Of a stretch of 64,000 nucleotides of DNA, positions 43,875-56,485 are shown piece by piece. The DNA lies in contig FJOG01000037.1 in NCBI GenBank assembly GCA_900073065.1, forward strand, positions 230,184-294,183, in the 5' to 3' direction. How positions within the stretch are numbered: the first letter of the stretch is position 1; each line of letters starts with the position of its first letter. The notes under the pieces were generated by a model that was not told the origin of the DNA, made no database searches, and saw nothing but the letters and a program-made list of their open reading frames with translations. Origin of the DNA: Phialocephala subalpina. Taxonomy: Eukaryota > Ascomycota > Leotiomycetes > Helotiales > Mollisiaceae. The position numbers were made by a program, and so were the translations under genes.

Positions 43875-46728
43875 ATGGTTTCAGAAACAATGGCGGGACT
43901 TGCCGAAAGCCCTCCTGATGATCCCAAGGACTCTACCGACTCTCCTGAGTCTATTGATCATCCCGTCGAAAAACAAACAGTTTCTGCGAGTGCGCGTTTC
44001 GCGGAGAAATCTGGTTCGGACGTTCCGAGTCCAAAAGCCATTGAACTACTGGGAGGCTCCTCTGGCCAGAACAAGGGACTTCAGATCGACAAGAATTCCT
44101 TCTATAACGAAGAGACCATCAAGCACATGCGAATTATCGATAGATGCGTGGATCTTGGAGTGGGAAAAGAGATGCAACCACCTAGAGCATGTACTCCAAG
44201 CCGAAGTACTCAGACGACATCGTGCTGACTTTAAGGAGCTTGTGATCGCAGGAACTCAAAGCTGCGGAAAGTCAAGCCTGCTAGAGAACCTAACTGGTCT
44301 TTCGGTACCAACGACATTCGGTGTTACCACGAGATTCGCAATTGAGATCATCCTCATCAACGACGCAACGTTCCAAATCGAAGCTAGAATAGTCCGCCAT
44401 CCGAACGCCCCTGCAGAGCACACATTGGACATCGAGAAGATCGAGAGGTTCAAACGTAGCAATATCTACAACAATATGATGACACAGGCACAATTTGAAG
44501 ATCTAATTTGCGAGGTACTTTTTGACTGGCACTATCAAGACTTCAAAAAAGCTAATCCGATCCATAGGCGTCAAACCTACTTGGAGTTCCAGGCCCAAAA
44601 TTCACAAGTGATCCAGTCTCCGATGAGGTAGACAAGCATCTTAGGAAGTTCTCGAGTCACGGCCTACAAATCAAGATGAAAGGACCAGATTATCAAAGCC
44701 TCAGTTTGGTGGACACCCCCGGCTTTTATCTTTGTGAGAAGATGCCCCAAACCTATCAGCTCACTTTGGCTAACTCCTCAAAGCTGGTGACTATAATAAT
44801 GATATTACCATCAAGGAACCTGAGAGCCTATTGATGCCTTGGATTGCACGCAAAAGAAATGTTATTGTGTAAGTTTAAGTAAGAAATTTATAGAATAATA
44901 CTTACTTGGAGACCTAGGGCTGTCATGGACGCATCTCACCAAACTTCGCTCCAGCAAATTCTCAGATTGGCCGCCGATGTCGACCCTAGCGGAGACCGAA
45001 CGATTGGAGTGCTGACCAAACCTGACTTAGTTAAGACTTCTGAAAGGGACGTCTTCGATGCAGTACGTAATCATATCTTCTACTCTTTCAGTTGTTGAAA
45101 CCAATTTCTCACGATAGACAATTCAGAAAGCCGTGGTTCAAAATAAACATTCGAAGCATGGGTGGTATATTGTCAAGAACCGGTCTAGAACTGAAGCCCA
45201 AGATAATATTTCCCTCGAAGTTGTCCGCGAAATTGAAACAGCACTGTTCACCACTCCGGTATGGGCCAATGTGCCTGATCTTCAGAAAGAGTGGTTGGGA
45301 ATTTCGGCTTTACGAACCGGTCTTAGTAATGTGTGTTGCGCTTATATCAGAACGGAGTTTGCAAAGTTCAGCGAACAAGCACGGGGCTTGTTAAAAGAAA
45401 AGCAAGTTGAACTAAACTGCCTTGGGCCATCTCGGGACACGGAGAAAGAACAGCGAAAATACCTGAAAGCTCTAGTGGCAGCTTATCAAGTTCCAAAGAA
45501 ACGTTGTCTCGTCGAGGACTTCAGAGACGATCTCCCTAACGGTTCAGAACCTAAGCACCTTCATCGACGATTAGCGATCGAAAAGAAAGTGAACTTGCGC
45601 GATCGACTGCAGAATCAAGGAGCACTTTGGGCATTTCAAAAGGCCACCCCTGAGGCCGATGAGATGTCCGACAAAGCGGCGAGTGCTTTTTTTGAGCACA
45701 ATGCCTGCAACAACATATATACGTGGATCAACCACCGTTACCAGATAACCAAATCTTGTTCATTACCCGGGCTAGTGCCATACAAACTAGTAGAAATACT
45801 CTTTGAAGAGCAAACTCGGCCCTGGAAGGCCATCGCAGAAGAATTTGTGCAGGGAGTCCAACGTGTTTTGCGGGAAGCCATTGACTACTGTCTCAGGCTT
45901 GCTTGCAAGAACAAAAAGGTTCTGGAGACCACGAAAGAGTGTTTGATGAAGCGGTTGGAGGCGAAGATGCAGACGCTCCTGGAAGATTGTTCTGAATTGA
46001 TTCAGAATGAACGAGATGGTCTCCAGGTCATAGCTTGCGAAGCACAGTTTGTCAGCTCTCTTCGTGAAGCTCGAACATTAAGATTTATTAGCGCACTCGC
46101 TAGACTTGAAAATGAGCAGCTCGTGAACAAGAGCGCTTTGTTGGATCCTGATATAGCGACTGGCGTTATTGGCTTAGAAACTTCTTCTAGGACATCAACT
46201 CCATCACGAGGTGGGCCAGGCCAGCCGTCTCTGCTCGGACACGTCAAGATCAGTGAGGCTGCTACATCTCCAAAACCTCCTGTCATTTCCGACTTTGAAA
46301 GGTCCCAGAACATTAACGTTGATGCTCCGAAGTCTGCATCCAGCCACCTCACTACATCGCATGCCTCTCACAGACCTGTTTCTACATTCGCGAAAGACAA
46401 CAAAGATCGACTGGGGAACCTCCTCACTGATGACCGTCAAGTTGTCTACGAAATACACGACATCTTGAAAGCATACTATTCATTCTCCGTTCAGCACTTC
46501 ACTGATACGGTGTGTAAGGTTGGCGTTAAGCAAAGCTTCATTGAGGATACAATGAACCTGTTTTCTGATCAATTTGTTGATTCTCTCTCCGATGCTGAAG
46601 TTGCAAGCATTTCGGCTGAGAGCATCACTGGTCGTAAAGCTAGGAGAGTCCTGACGAGACATATTGAGAGGTTAGAGGAAGCAATATTGGAGTCGGAAGC
46701 CATCTTGAGGGAATCCATTGTTGCGTGA
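43875..46728 (+). CDS. Dynamin-family large GTPase
   Basis: Membrane-remodelling GTPase. Exons are 43875-44186 (less certain), 44236-44514, 44568-44733, 44784-44868, 44918-45062 and 45118-46728. The total is 2598 nt, giving 865 aa in one frame. The later introns are canonical with CTAAT/CTAAC branches; the first is best explained as a GC..AG intron (GCATGT..TTTAAG). The G domain has G1 GTQSCGKSSLLENLTG, G2 T in GVTTRF, G3 DTPG and G4 TKPD, followed by the long helical stalk and a C-terminal GTPase-effector-like segment (ILKAYYSFSVQHFTDTVCK). No PH domain or mitochondrial anchor is seen, and residues ~1-90 are low-complexity. It belongs to the fungal accessory dynamins, related to Mx or Vps1/Dnm1 types; the exact group cannot be told. 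Confidence 0.85.
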
Positions 46729-48153
46729 TCATTGTAAATGATTTTGCTCCGTTGTAGGCTCCAAAACCTCAACTAAAGTGAATGGCGTTTGATTATTCTC
46801 AGCGGACTGTATCAAGTAAAAGGACATGGAAAACGATACCTACGTATAATGTGACTGAGTGTCAAGAGACAACTTCATCGGGTTGTCGTGAGGCCACGTT
46901 GACACAGTGCTTGCACTGGCTGGCTTTCCCAACCGTTGTTGGCATCCCAAACAGGGTGTTTCCTGATCGGAATCTCGACACCTCCCAACCATCATGTTCA
47001 CGTGATCTCACGCCGCCTTTGCTCAGGCTGGCTCAGGCCCGGCTCAGCTTCGGCTCATGTCTGCTCAGGTCTGCTCACCCATCTCACCAGACATCGTCAA
47101 CTTTTAACGAGGGGCCCGAAAAGGCTCCCTTTCCCAGCCAGGGGTTCCAAATCTGTTCCCACTGTACACTCATTCCTAGACAGTTATCATCCCTGTCTGC
47201 TTATCTTCATGCATAGGACCTTTTTCTACGTCTTACTTCAGGGTGCTTTATGCTGTCCTCTACGTTTTGCCTGGGGCTTCGTACTTTATAAATCGCCGTT
47301 TCCCTCCTGTCTTTACCTCTCTTCTCTCCCATTTTCTCACACATCTCCTCACACATCTCCTCACTCATATTCCCTCCCTCTTCTCTCCTCTCTCTAATCC
47401 CTCTCCTATTTCTCTAGGAAGATCTTCTTTTCTCGTCTCCACTCCAGATATCCACATCCGCGCATGTACAGCTCTGCAAGCCATGAGCACAGAGCAGGCA
47501 AAAGGATGTTGGAGAGGACTGTACAGAAGCGTCAGTTAGCCTGCTAATCCTCGTCGCGGGACGGTTCTATGAGGAAGGAATCATACCAGACGCAGCCTTC
47601 CCCACTCTTTCCACAACAGGTGCTTGGAGTAACCATTTTGATTGATTTCGGATTGTTGTTTGTTCGCCCGTGAGAGTTTATTTGCGTTGATTTAAGTGGG
47701 GTAGATTGGCAGATGTCAATGGCGGGTGTCAATTATGTGTATGAGTATTAAAGAGAAGTGGTTGACGATAGGCTTTATAAAGGGCGGCTGTTCACATAGC
47801 CTTAATTAGCCTCGTCATGCAAAGGAGTCTGGAAATTGCAAATGGCACAACTCTGATTGGACAAATTAAATTCTACAGGACTCATGGAGTCCCACTCCTT
47901 CTCCTTGTGAGATAACAACGTATCTTCAGGACTCTCCGTGTCTGGTCCGATTTCATTGGATATACTTCATGTAGTCGAGATCGTACGCTCGCTACATACT
48001 GGTTAGAGAACGGACTAGCCCCTTCATCCACCAGAGCTGCCACAGTATCTTCCTGAGCTCTGCGAAAGTGAGCTCCATGTTTCACTCGCCTTTGAATTAC
48101 ATGGAATCACAGGTATCTAGGGAGGCTGTAAGAGAGCCTTGAAGTTCGAGCAC
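46729..48153. other. Intergenic with pyrimidine-rich and CTCA-rich repeats
   Basis: No gene supported. It includes a GCTCAGG-type repeat cluster (47027-47090), a CT-rich tract with a repeated CACATCTCCT unit (about 47330-47420) and short frames with no motif. A CT-rich tract followed by an ATG at about 47482 looks like a fungal promoter, but only about 17 codons follow. Confidence 0.45.
47027..47090 (+). repeat. Short tandem repeat based on GCTCAGG
   Basis: About seven imperfect units of GCTCA(GG), each 8-11 bp apart, within 65 bp. A complementary CCTGAGCA-rich stretch occurs at 56196-56250. Confidence 0.6.
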
Positions 48154-50110
48154 CTAGAAGAGTTCCTTCAGGCTTTCATTTTGAACATTGTCCTCGAATA
48201 AAAGAGGGAAATCTCGTCTTGCTTTTAAAGGCTCCACTCCAATCTGGGGCTGGTGCTGCAATGCGGCCGACATGACCATGAGGGTGAGATTGCGTATGGG
48301 TATGGAATTTTCTGTGTGAACGAATAGAAGTTCTTTGAACAAAATCCTCATCCCTCTAGGAACTGCCCAATTAAGTGGTGTACCCATACACTTGAGCCCA
48401 ACAAGAGCTTGCATAGGATTGGCGTCATTGGTCGATTCGAAGTCCAACTTGGCTCCACATTTGAAAAGGGGACGTACAAGTCTTGCTGCGACCTTATCCT
48501 CGAGTACTGAGATTTGATGTAAAAGGCTATAAGATCTGTTCTCCATCACCGAGCCAGTCGCGGTAAGTAAGGTGAGAGCGAAGTCGACATTTCTTGTCTT
48601 AATCGCGTCCCAGATATCCATTTCTGACATGGATGACGCTTCGCAAAACATATAGTTCTGAAGAATGAAGGTGAAGTCCGTTTCAAGTTCATCATCATCG
48701 ACAGGAAGTTCTGTTTGTAAGACCTTGAGAGTGGCGTGATAGTAGGCAGGATAGTTGCTAAGCAAATCGTTCAGGCAGTCTTCAATGCCTGCGAGCGCTC
48801 CGACGACAAGGAAGAGCTCCCAGCTTATCTGAACGCTGTCTCCGCCACTACAAGACAGTCGAATTAGAGGAGCGAGGAAGAAGGCTATTTTATACTGGCC
48901 AAGGGCAGCAACAGTTGTCCACCTCATTGCCTCGGCGTTGTTCTTGGGAGTCCCGATCCCAAGCAGATAACACATTCCAAGGTGGAAAGACAGTCGTGCG
49001 ATCTCCTGAATTCGAGGTCGCTTGGCCCAAGTGTGCTTGAACAGGAGCTCTAGTCGTTGTCCAATATACCCCAGGAACTTATCGACTGTGAGGTCTTCGA
49101 TTGGCCCAATGAACGCTGAATCGTCAAAGCCTGCGTCGTGACATCCAATGTCAAGCAGAATCTCTTTTCCTTGGACCTCAGCAAGTAGGTGTTCGAACAC
49201 GAAGGCCTGAAAAGTGCGACCTCGACCCCTAAAATCATCGGACCACACCTATGAGAGTATCAGTACAAGCTCCTGGAACAATCCCCTCTCCCCCCATGCA
49301 TAGAAACCCTGCCTCAAAGCGGATAATCTTATTCTCGTCTTCATCTGGCTCTCTCTGAGAGACGGTTTCCTTTCGGTCCACGCTTTGGAAGTTAGCTTGA
49401 GACTTTTCGCGAAAAGCCGTGTGAGAGTAAATACCGGTTGCCCCTCTACAGTTCCTTGCACAGTTAAAAGATCTCCTTATTGGCAATTTCATGGACCTCG
49501 TGTCTGTGCAGTGGGTTGTGTCTCAGTGAGCCATCAAGAGTAGCATTGACAAGGGTGTTCGATGTCCGACAAAGAGACAGCACAATGTAAGCGCTAAAGT
49601 CTGCTTCCGATTTCGGAATGGTCAGAAAGTCCCTTTTCTGCTGTCAAGTCTTGGGTCAAGCGGCGAGGTTAAAACACAGGCGCTCTGGGCTCGCAGGACA
49701 ATATAGCGTCTGTGGCGAGCCCAAATGCTTGCTATGACCAATCCGTATACATAGATGTCAGCCTTCTTCCAATTAATCTTAACTTCATGTATACGATTTC
49801 TGGAGGTCACCAAAGCTCTGTCATCATTTTTGGTGCCACTCCAGCTTTCCCAATGAAAGCCGAGCCACCGAAGTTTGTTAGCTTAGCAACTAGCCCTCTT
49901 TCGGAATGCCTCTGAATGAGGATATTCGCAGCCTTCAGGTCGCCATGCACAATGTCACAATGGTCTAGTGCTTCTAGCCCTAGAGCAATATCAATTGTAA
50001 GATTACATCGATGCTGGTGAAATGGGCCCGCTCCCGGCCCAGTAAGAGTATCCTCGAGCGATCCGAATGACGCAAGCTCCATTACCAAGAGAGGAACGGG
50101 CTACCAGTTT
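48154..50110 (-). pseudogene. Broken kinase / Sel1-repeat / ankyrin-like gene
   Basis: Minus strand. From about 50110 a protein-kinase core is readable: LLVMELASFGSLEDTL (hinge), IVHGDLKAANILI (catalytic loop, Asp and Asn kept), KLTNFGG in place of the DFG motif, then PPEI after a TGA at 49809-49807. A frameshift leads into KKADIYVYGLVI (subdomain IX). After a poorly resolved stretch (49250-49620) an open frame from 49248 to 48154 encodes a Sel1-like repeat (LGMCYLLGIGTPKNNAEAMRW) and degenerate ankyrin-like helices ending at a stop at 48154. A CTCATAG acceptor precedes 49248. The kinase half is dead by stop, frameshift and loss of the DFG aspartate; the C-terminal 360 residues are still open. 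Similar kinase-ankyrin proteins occur in fungal recognition repertoires. Confidence 0.65.
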
Positions 50111-51786
50111 CCCATCCGACAAAGAGCAAATTACAAGTGTTTTCCTGGTTTCGAAGTGAGCTATGGCAGTATACCTGAAGTTCTATGAGATGCTACGAGG
50201 TCTGGGCATCATTCTGTGGGTAAAAGATCGTTTTGTTAAGTCTACAGATCTAGCTAGGGAGGAGGGTGAGGATATAAGAGTCTGTGAGATTACCCCTGAG
50301 CTATACTACATATGGAAGGAGAGTTTGGCACCACTACACGTGACCAGCAACTGACAAGTTCTTGGATAACAGCATTGAAGACGGACGTTATAGTTAAGCT
50401 TCCATCGGGGCGGGAAGTCGATTGAGATTGAATAAACCTTTTCACAGCGACTGCACCCCAGCTGGGACTGTATTTCCAATCGACTTCTCCGTCACGTGGC
50501 GAATGACGTTGTATACCTAGAGCCGAGAGAATAGGCTATCTTCGAATATCCGTTGACATAGTGCTTAGCATCACTTGGGTTTACTTTGATACCGAGTTGA
50601 GACACCTCGGTTGCCTCCAGGCCAAATCCGCCGAGGAGGTCTAGGACTCGGAGGAAACTGCTTTTGGTCCTCCTTTCCAAACTAAACAAGAGATACACCT
50701 TTCTGAGATTGTCTGATATGACGGCTTCCTCTGAATCAGAATAAACGCTAGCAGTCTCGCCATAAGAAGCCGGGGCGTTATTTGTGGAAGAAGATACACT
50801 AGATTAGGGTGTGCATTGTTATTAGATGTGCCATAGCCAAATTCCCGCGAGGAATGCTCTATCCGAAGGTTTAAGGTCAAGATTATAGAAGGTTGAGAAG
50901 GAGTTTTAGAGTATTCGCTAGTATATATTTATAACCTTGGACTTTTGAGGGATTACGTATCGAGAATACTAAATGATTAAAAAAAAAGTAAAATAGGGAA
51001 AAATATTTAACCATTGATTTATGATTTATTAGGGATTATAAAAATTCATTTAATATCTAAATAATATTCAATTATAATTTTATTTTATATATAATATTTC
51101 GTTTATAACTTTTATAATTAATATATTAAAATATAAATAAATTGTGAATTATTAGAATTTTTCTTTTTTTAATATTAATATAAAATATATAAAGTAAATA
51201 TAAATAAGAAAATATAAATAAGAAAATATAATTTATTAAATAGAAATTATTATAAATCAAAAATTATATTATTTAAAAAAAAATTGATATATTCGTTCAA
51301 GTTTTCATAATCTCTTTATAATAAGAAACGTATATAATATTGCAAAAGAATATATTAGAAAGATATTCTTATGGTTCCTATTATCTAAGTCCTTAAAATT
51401 TTGAAAGAAGAAGCGTTATCATCGTTTGGTTTACCATGATAATATATTATATCGCCGAAACCACGATCAGCTTTTGAGTCGAGCTCGCCACATTCAATTG
51501 TCGCTATTCTATCGAAGTCAGAGGGTACTGGGCCCGGTGATATGAGGAATGATGAAGATGAAGTTATGCTGGCACAACTTAAACCCTCTATACCACCATC
51601 CTCTGAGAATATCGAGCTCCTTAACGTAGGACTGATACTAGCCCTCCGGCTTTCACTACTATTAATGCCACACGTCCCCCCGTCAAAGATGGGCGTATCT
51701 CTGTGCCGAGCAAGATTACATCCTGACCAGGGATGCAGAATCAGAACCACCATGCGAGATCTTTCAAGTAATTTCTTTTTTTTCGG
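50111..51786. other. Unresolved sequence and an AT block, no clear gene
   Basis: 50.1-50.9 kb has minus-strand frames of 60-80 codons without recognised motif that could be decayed 5' parts of the kinase gene. About 50930-51370 is an AT block like the others. A minus-strand frame 51385-51753, serine-rich and of unknown nature, follows and lies just downstream of the ankyrin gene stop. Confidence 0.4.
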
Positions 51787-54700
51787 TCACACCTCCGCAC
51801 CTGTCTGAAAAAAAGCATCGGCGCTTGTCCTTGAACTTTGCAATAGCAGAGCAATACTTTCATATCCCTTCTCGGTGGCAATGTGCATGGGCTTACGGCC
51901 AGCCTTATCAGCTTTATGCGGATCCAAGTGGACTGTCCCGAGAAGGAAGCGGACCATCGAGTCGTGGCCATTCTGGACAGCAAAATGAAGCGCCGTATTG
52001 CCGCCTGCATCCACGTATTTCGGGTCCACACTTGGTGTCGCGAGCAATACCTGCACCAAGGTTTGCAATCCGGCACCTGCAGCATGGAGGTAAGCTTCGT
52101 TGGCATTGAGGAGAAGGTTGTGATCGCAACCGCCTGTTGCGTTGAGCAAAAGGCGGACCATCTGCTCGTTCCCTTTAGTTGCAGCCTGCAGCAAGGCTGA
52201 CTCCAGCCTGACCCGGCCTGTTGCAGCTAGCTTTTGGAGGGCCTCATAGTGCTCATTGTCGGCAGCCAGCCATGCCGGTGTGTGGCTTTCGTTATCTTCG
52301 CAGTCGGGTTCAACGCCGCTGTTCTGCAGGAGAATCTGCAGGATGTCCAAGTGGCCACGCGCTGCTGCGTAATGCAAAGGCGTTCTTTGAATTGAGTCCT
52401 CGCAATTAGGGACAGCACCAGCTTCCAACAGCATCTTTACCATCATGGTTCCACCGGCCTCGGCAGCGTGAGACAGCGGGCTTCTGCCGTCACTGTCGGG
52501 CAAGTTTGGATCGCTGCCCAAGTCGAGGAGGATACCTGCAATCACGACCCATGCCCCTTGCTCCACCTCCTCATTGATCCACGCAACAAGAGACAAGAGA
52601 TCGCCGAGGCTCGCAGCCGCTGCGTCATCCACCAGAACCAGCGTTTCAAGCAAGAATCTCTGTCTGACGGCGGCCAAACAACCTGTCGCCCTAAGGCTAC
52701 TCATGCCATAGCTCTTAAATGCCGCCGCCTTGGTGCCAAATTCAGGGTCTTTCTTCCGCTTGTGGTACCCGACTGCGGCATAGAGAGCGGCCGTATTGGC
52801 AACTTCAGCGCGAATGTCTTGCAAAAGATCCCCGCTGCTTGCCTCGGAGCACATCCAGGCGACGCCTTCGAGGCCAAATTCAATGGCATACTTTGACGTC
52901 TTACTGGCCATGGCCCACCAATAGAGCTCTCCCAGCAACACCGCAGCCTGGCGTGTGTATGTTTTTTTCGTGAAAACTGATTCCTGTCTTCGGAACGCAT
53001 TGCTGCCAAGTCCAGCGCAGCAGCTCCTCGGCATCCCTCCACTTGTGTTGCCGACGTAGTTCGTTTGCCTGTCTTCGAGACGAGTTTATCAGGCCTTCCA
53101 GTACCGTAAGTCGCGAGCCTATCGCCGGACTACGGTCAGAACCGCATCCTTGCCAGTCCCCAAGTGGTTGTTACTGAATGTTGAGAAGATGCTGGTCAAT
53201 ATTGTATTCTGCAACCGGAAACCGTCATTTACAGCCTCGACATTAGTTTCGCCGCCAATCTTTTCAATAACCGCAAAGGCGGCGTTGATAAATGACGCAT
53301 ATATCTCTTGGGCGCAGAGGTGCAGCAGGGGAGACTCGGTCGGCGTTGACGTTATCCAAAGCCACTGGGCATCTGGACTTGTAGACTCTTCGAACCTTAG
53401 TGGCGTTAAATTCCACCCGAAAAATCGGACTTTCCTGTCGTCGTGCCTGTAGTCGCCGTCGGTAAGTCCAGACGGAGGAGGGATTCTCATGAATTGACGG
53501 TGGCCGTGATTTCTCCTCTTGAACGGCTCAATCCAAATATTGGAGGTAAGACTATTGATCTCGTCTGGTTTCCATCTCCAGTCACCATTCTCCGAAGACT
53601 CCTGCGCGGCATTTTGTACTCTTTCTGCCCTAGTCGGATCCTTCTGTTCCATGAGTAGTTGGCTTTTTCGAAAGAGAAGTCATATCCTCCCAGCAAGAGC
53701 AGTGTATCATCGGGAGGAGGAGCAGCTCCCTCGCTAAGGGTGGACAAGACGATCCTCTCTTTCTTAATTGTTTCTGCATATGATTTAATTGCCTGGGTTG
53801 ATTCGTCCATGCCATCTGTCCTTGGGTCATGAATGAGAGACCACAACCAAAGCCCAAGCATTGCCTCAAGTTCAGCAGTATCGATCTTCCAGTTGGACGT
53901 ATTTGATTCACGGCGGATTTTAAGGTGCGTTGGCGCCGAGATAGTGCTCTCCTTCCAACTTGAATATTGCCCCTTCGGTTGTAGAGTTGCAATATAACAG
54001 TGGTTGGCCCACCAGAAATGAATGGCTTCCTTCCAGTCGTCTTCAAAGTCAGAATCGCTAGCGAACAGAATACTGGCTGTGTCCTGAATTGCATTTGCCA
54101 AGTGTCGAGCTTGGTCACGAACGAATACCGCTTCGGATGGCCATGATTTTAAGGAACCCGGAAAGGGCTCCGAGGATTGGATGGGAGTTGATGATGCTTC
54201 GCCTTGGCCCGTTAGTCTAGCCAGGCGTCTTCTAATGGCAAAAACTCTTTGAACGTCTGTTAAAAGGTACGTTTCTTCGGCGACCATCCCATCGCTGAAA
54301 GGAGCCGACTTTTTGGTAGATCCAAGAATCCATGTCTTCTTAGCAGCACCAGATTGATCCGGTGGCCCTTGTTTCGCATCCGTATCAACCGAATCTAATA
54401 GCCTTTTTCCTATCCCAAAGCCTTTGAAATAAAGCCATGAATGCTGCGATCCTAGTTGTAAAGGGTTAAAACTGAGCTCTCCAACACCCCGTCTTGGCCT
54501 CCGCTTCGATTTCTCGTCGTCCACCGCCTGCGTTCCGAGGTAGAGCGCTAGCCATTCAAGCTCATAACCTTGAACAAGATAGCGTGTCCTTTCGAGAAGA
54601 TTGTCGGCAGCGGATAGACGCTGTGTACGCAATAGTGCTCGGACGATGCTCATCAGTAGCGTGGCTCCAAGTTGGGACAATGCCACTGCAGAGTGTAGAC

Positions 54701-55802
54701 TCCGTAGACCAATGAACTGCAGGACGAAACCCAGCGCCGACAACGAGATAGCTAGCCAGACAGGCAATCCTCCGTCTTTGAGATTAGGCTTTTTGATGGA
54801 TGTGATATATTCTCGCATAGGTTCCTTAGCCTCATAGTCGGAGTACGCAAACGCATCAAAAGTCTGGTCACCAACCAATTGTCCTCCGAGTTGAATCCAG
54901 ACCATCTTTGTCTTCGGCTTCATCCCATCATTTCCGTTCATTGCAGAAGCTCTTCTGAACCACCTTTCTTCGGTGTACTCTCCGATCATGAACGCACACA
55001 GAAAGATCCCGGTACATAAAAACACAGTGCCAGCAATCATCGCAGGACAGGCGTATGGTGGAGGCTCAGAACCGCCCTTGGCCAATCGGAGATGATAGGT
55101 GATTATGACGGCGATGGCGATAACGCCAAACTGGAGAACAAAGCCAACGAGAGCAGATACGTAAATGACAATAAAATGAGGTCTTTTCATCCATATGTTC
55201 AGAGAAAGGTTCGGGTTCGGGGCGAATAGAGCGCGAGATTGTTTTTTGTTGTCAGCTCGGATCTCCTTCCAATCTGCATCGGCTCTACCACCCCGAACCT
55301 TCTCGTAATAACTTTGGAATGTATCTACCCCAGCATTTGCAGCGTTGGTAGTAGAGTCGAAGAACTCGTTTGATTTAGCGGAACAGTTGTATACCACCTC
55401 CAGGAGTTTTGGCTGACCATAGACGCGGGCAATTCCGCCGTTATTATACATCTCGCAGATGTCACGGCTAGTCGATGAACACAACTCCGCTTCGATCTCG
55501 CCCATTCCTTCCTGCGCCCTGCCAATGAAAGCGCGGAGAGACGGTCCACCGCGCAGCCTGATGATGGAGACGATGGCTGTAAGTATTCCCAAAGGAGCCA
55601 TGGCAAAGATAAAGTAGTCGAGATATGATACGGATCCACTGAGAAACTGCTTCGTAGGCGCCTCGCCGAAAAGCTGTATGAAGGGAGCTAGATCGGTAGC
55701 CAAGTTATTGGCAAAGTCATCCCACCAATCCGCACGAGCACACGGCGGGAGTACAACAATGAGGCACAAAGCCCATAGCATGACGGTACCCATAAGAAAC
55801 AT
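51787..55802 (-). pseudogene. Large membrane/ankyrin-repeat protein gene broken by frameshifts
   Basis: Three minus-strand frames join to one protein plan. Part 1, 55802-53655: signal-like MFLMGTVMLWALCLIVV, then DWWDDFANNLATDLAPFIQL, CSSTSRDICEMYNNGGIARV and at least five membrane segments, as in a fungal family of large ankyrin proteins. Part 2, 53652-53119, continues in the next frame (FINAAFAVIEKIGG). Part 3 resumes one frame on with SRLTVLEGLINSSRRQANEL and AEELLRWTWQQC, shifts once more, then gives the open ankyrin region to 51787 (about six repeats, such as TPLHYAAARGHLDILQILLQ). Shifts are near 53650, 53120 and 52965. The last is by a T7 run (52962-52968), so a sequencing error is possible there. 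An alternative is two or three separate genes. Without shifts it would be about 1300 aa. Confidence 0.65.
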
Positions 55803-56485
55803 GGCGTCGCGCGAAGAAAGGTGAAGACGAAGATAGAGGGGGAAATCGAATATATTCGTGCAAGTACAGTGGGTAATTGATGTCCATCGAAGGAGCGCGG
55901 TGAGGGACCACCTGGAGAAGGTATAAACGGAAATCCTTATGGAAATGTTAAGAACGATCTTTCTCAACTTGTATGAGTTATTTTAATGGTGGTTGATGGT
56001 GGGATAGGTTCACGGCTGATAACGTGGCCCTTCTTGTGTGGGTGGATAGCGGAGTGGCTTGCAGGCTTGCATACAGTGCAGTGCAGAACCTTTGCAAAAA
56101 AGCGCGGTTCACCCTCAACCTGCGCGCACACCCTCTTTAATCGATTGGCCGCCGAAAGCGAGAGCAGGATCGTGACTATGCACGGGGGCGCAGAGCCTGA
56201 GCAACCTGAGCAGAGGGTGAGGCGAGGGCGAGTAGCGACTGAGCAGGGCGGCGACGCTGACTAACCGCGTTGGATGCGAATTTGAAGAAATGTCGTCTGA
56301 GATTACCGGAGAAACTTTGAAGAGCTGTGCTGAGATCCGCCGCTATGGTGAGTTCGTGGAGCCCCTTCACGATCTCTCCGAGGACCTCTTGTAGTTCGAT
56401 AGCTTTATCAGGTGGACCCGATACGCCTTCAACTCTGGTGAATAAGACTTGTAGAGCTCGTGCCCTATCACTCACAGCTTTCTAG
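55803..56485. other. Divergent intergenic region with GAGC repeats
   Basis: Lies between the minus-strand ankyrin gene and the plus-strand HeLo-kinase fossil. A CCTGAGCA-like repeat is found at 56196-56250. No gene is supported; the minus-strand frame 56176-56475 is only a frame over this repeat. Confidence 0.45.

Noticed and set aside
47330..47420. CACATCTCCT repeats as a CRISPR-like array
   Set aside because: Units are about 10-16 bp with no spacers, in a pyrimidine-rich fungal promoter-like tract of a eukaryotic genome.
51385..51753. Serine-rich minus-strand frame as the C-terminus of the ankyrin gene
   Set aside because: It follows a stop in the ankyrin frame, lacks a splice link and borders an AT block; no motif supports coding.
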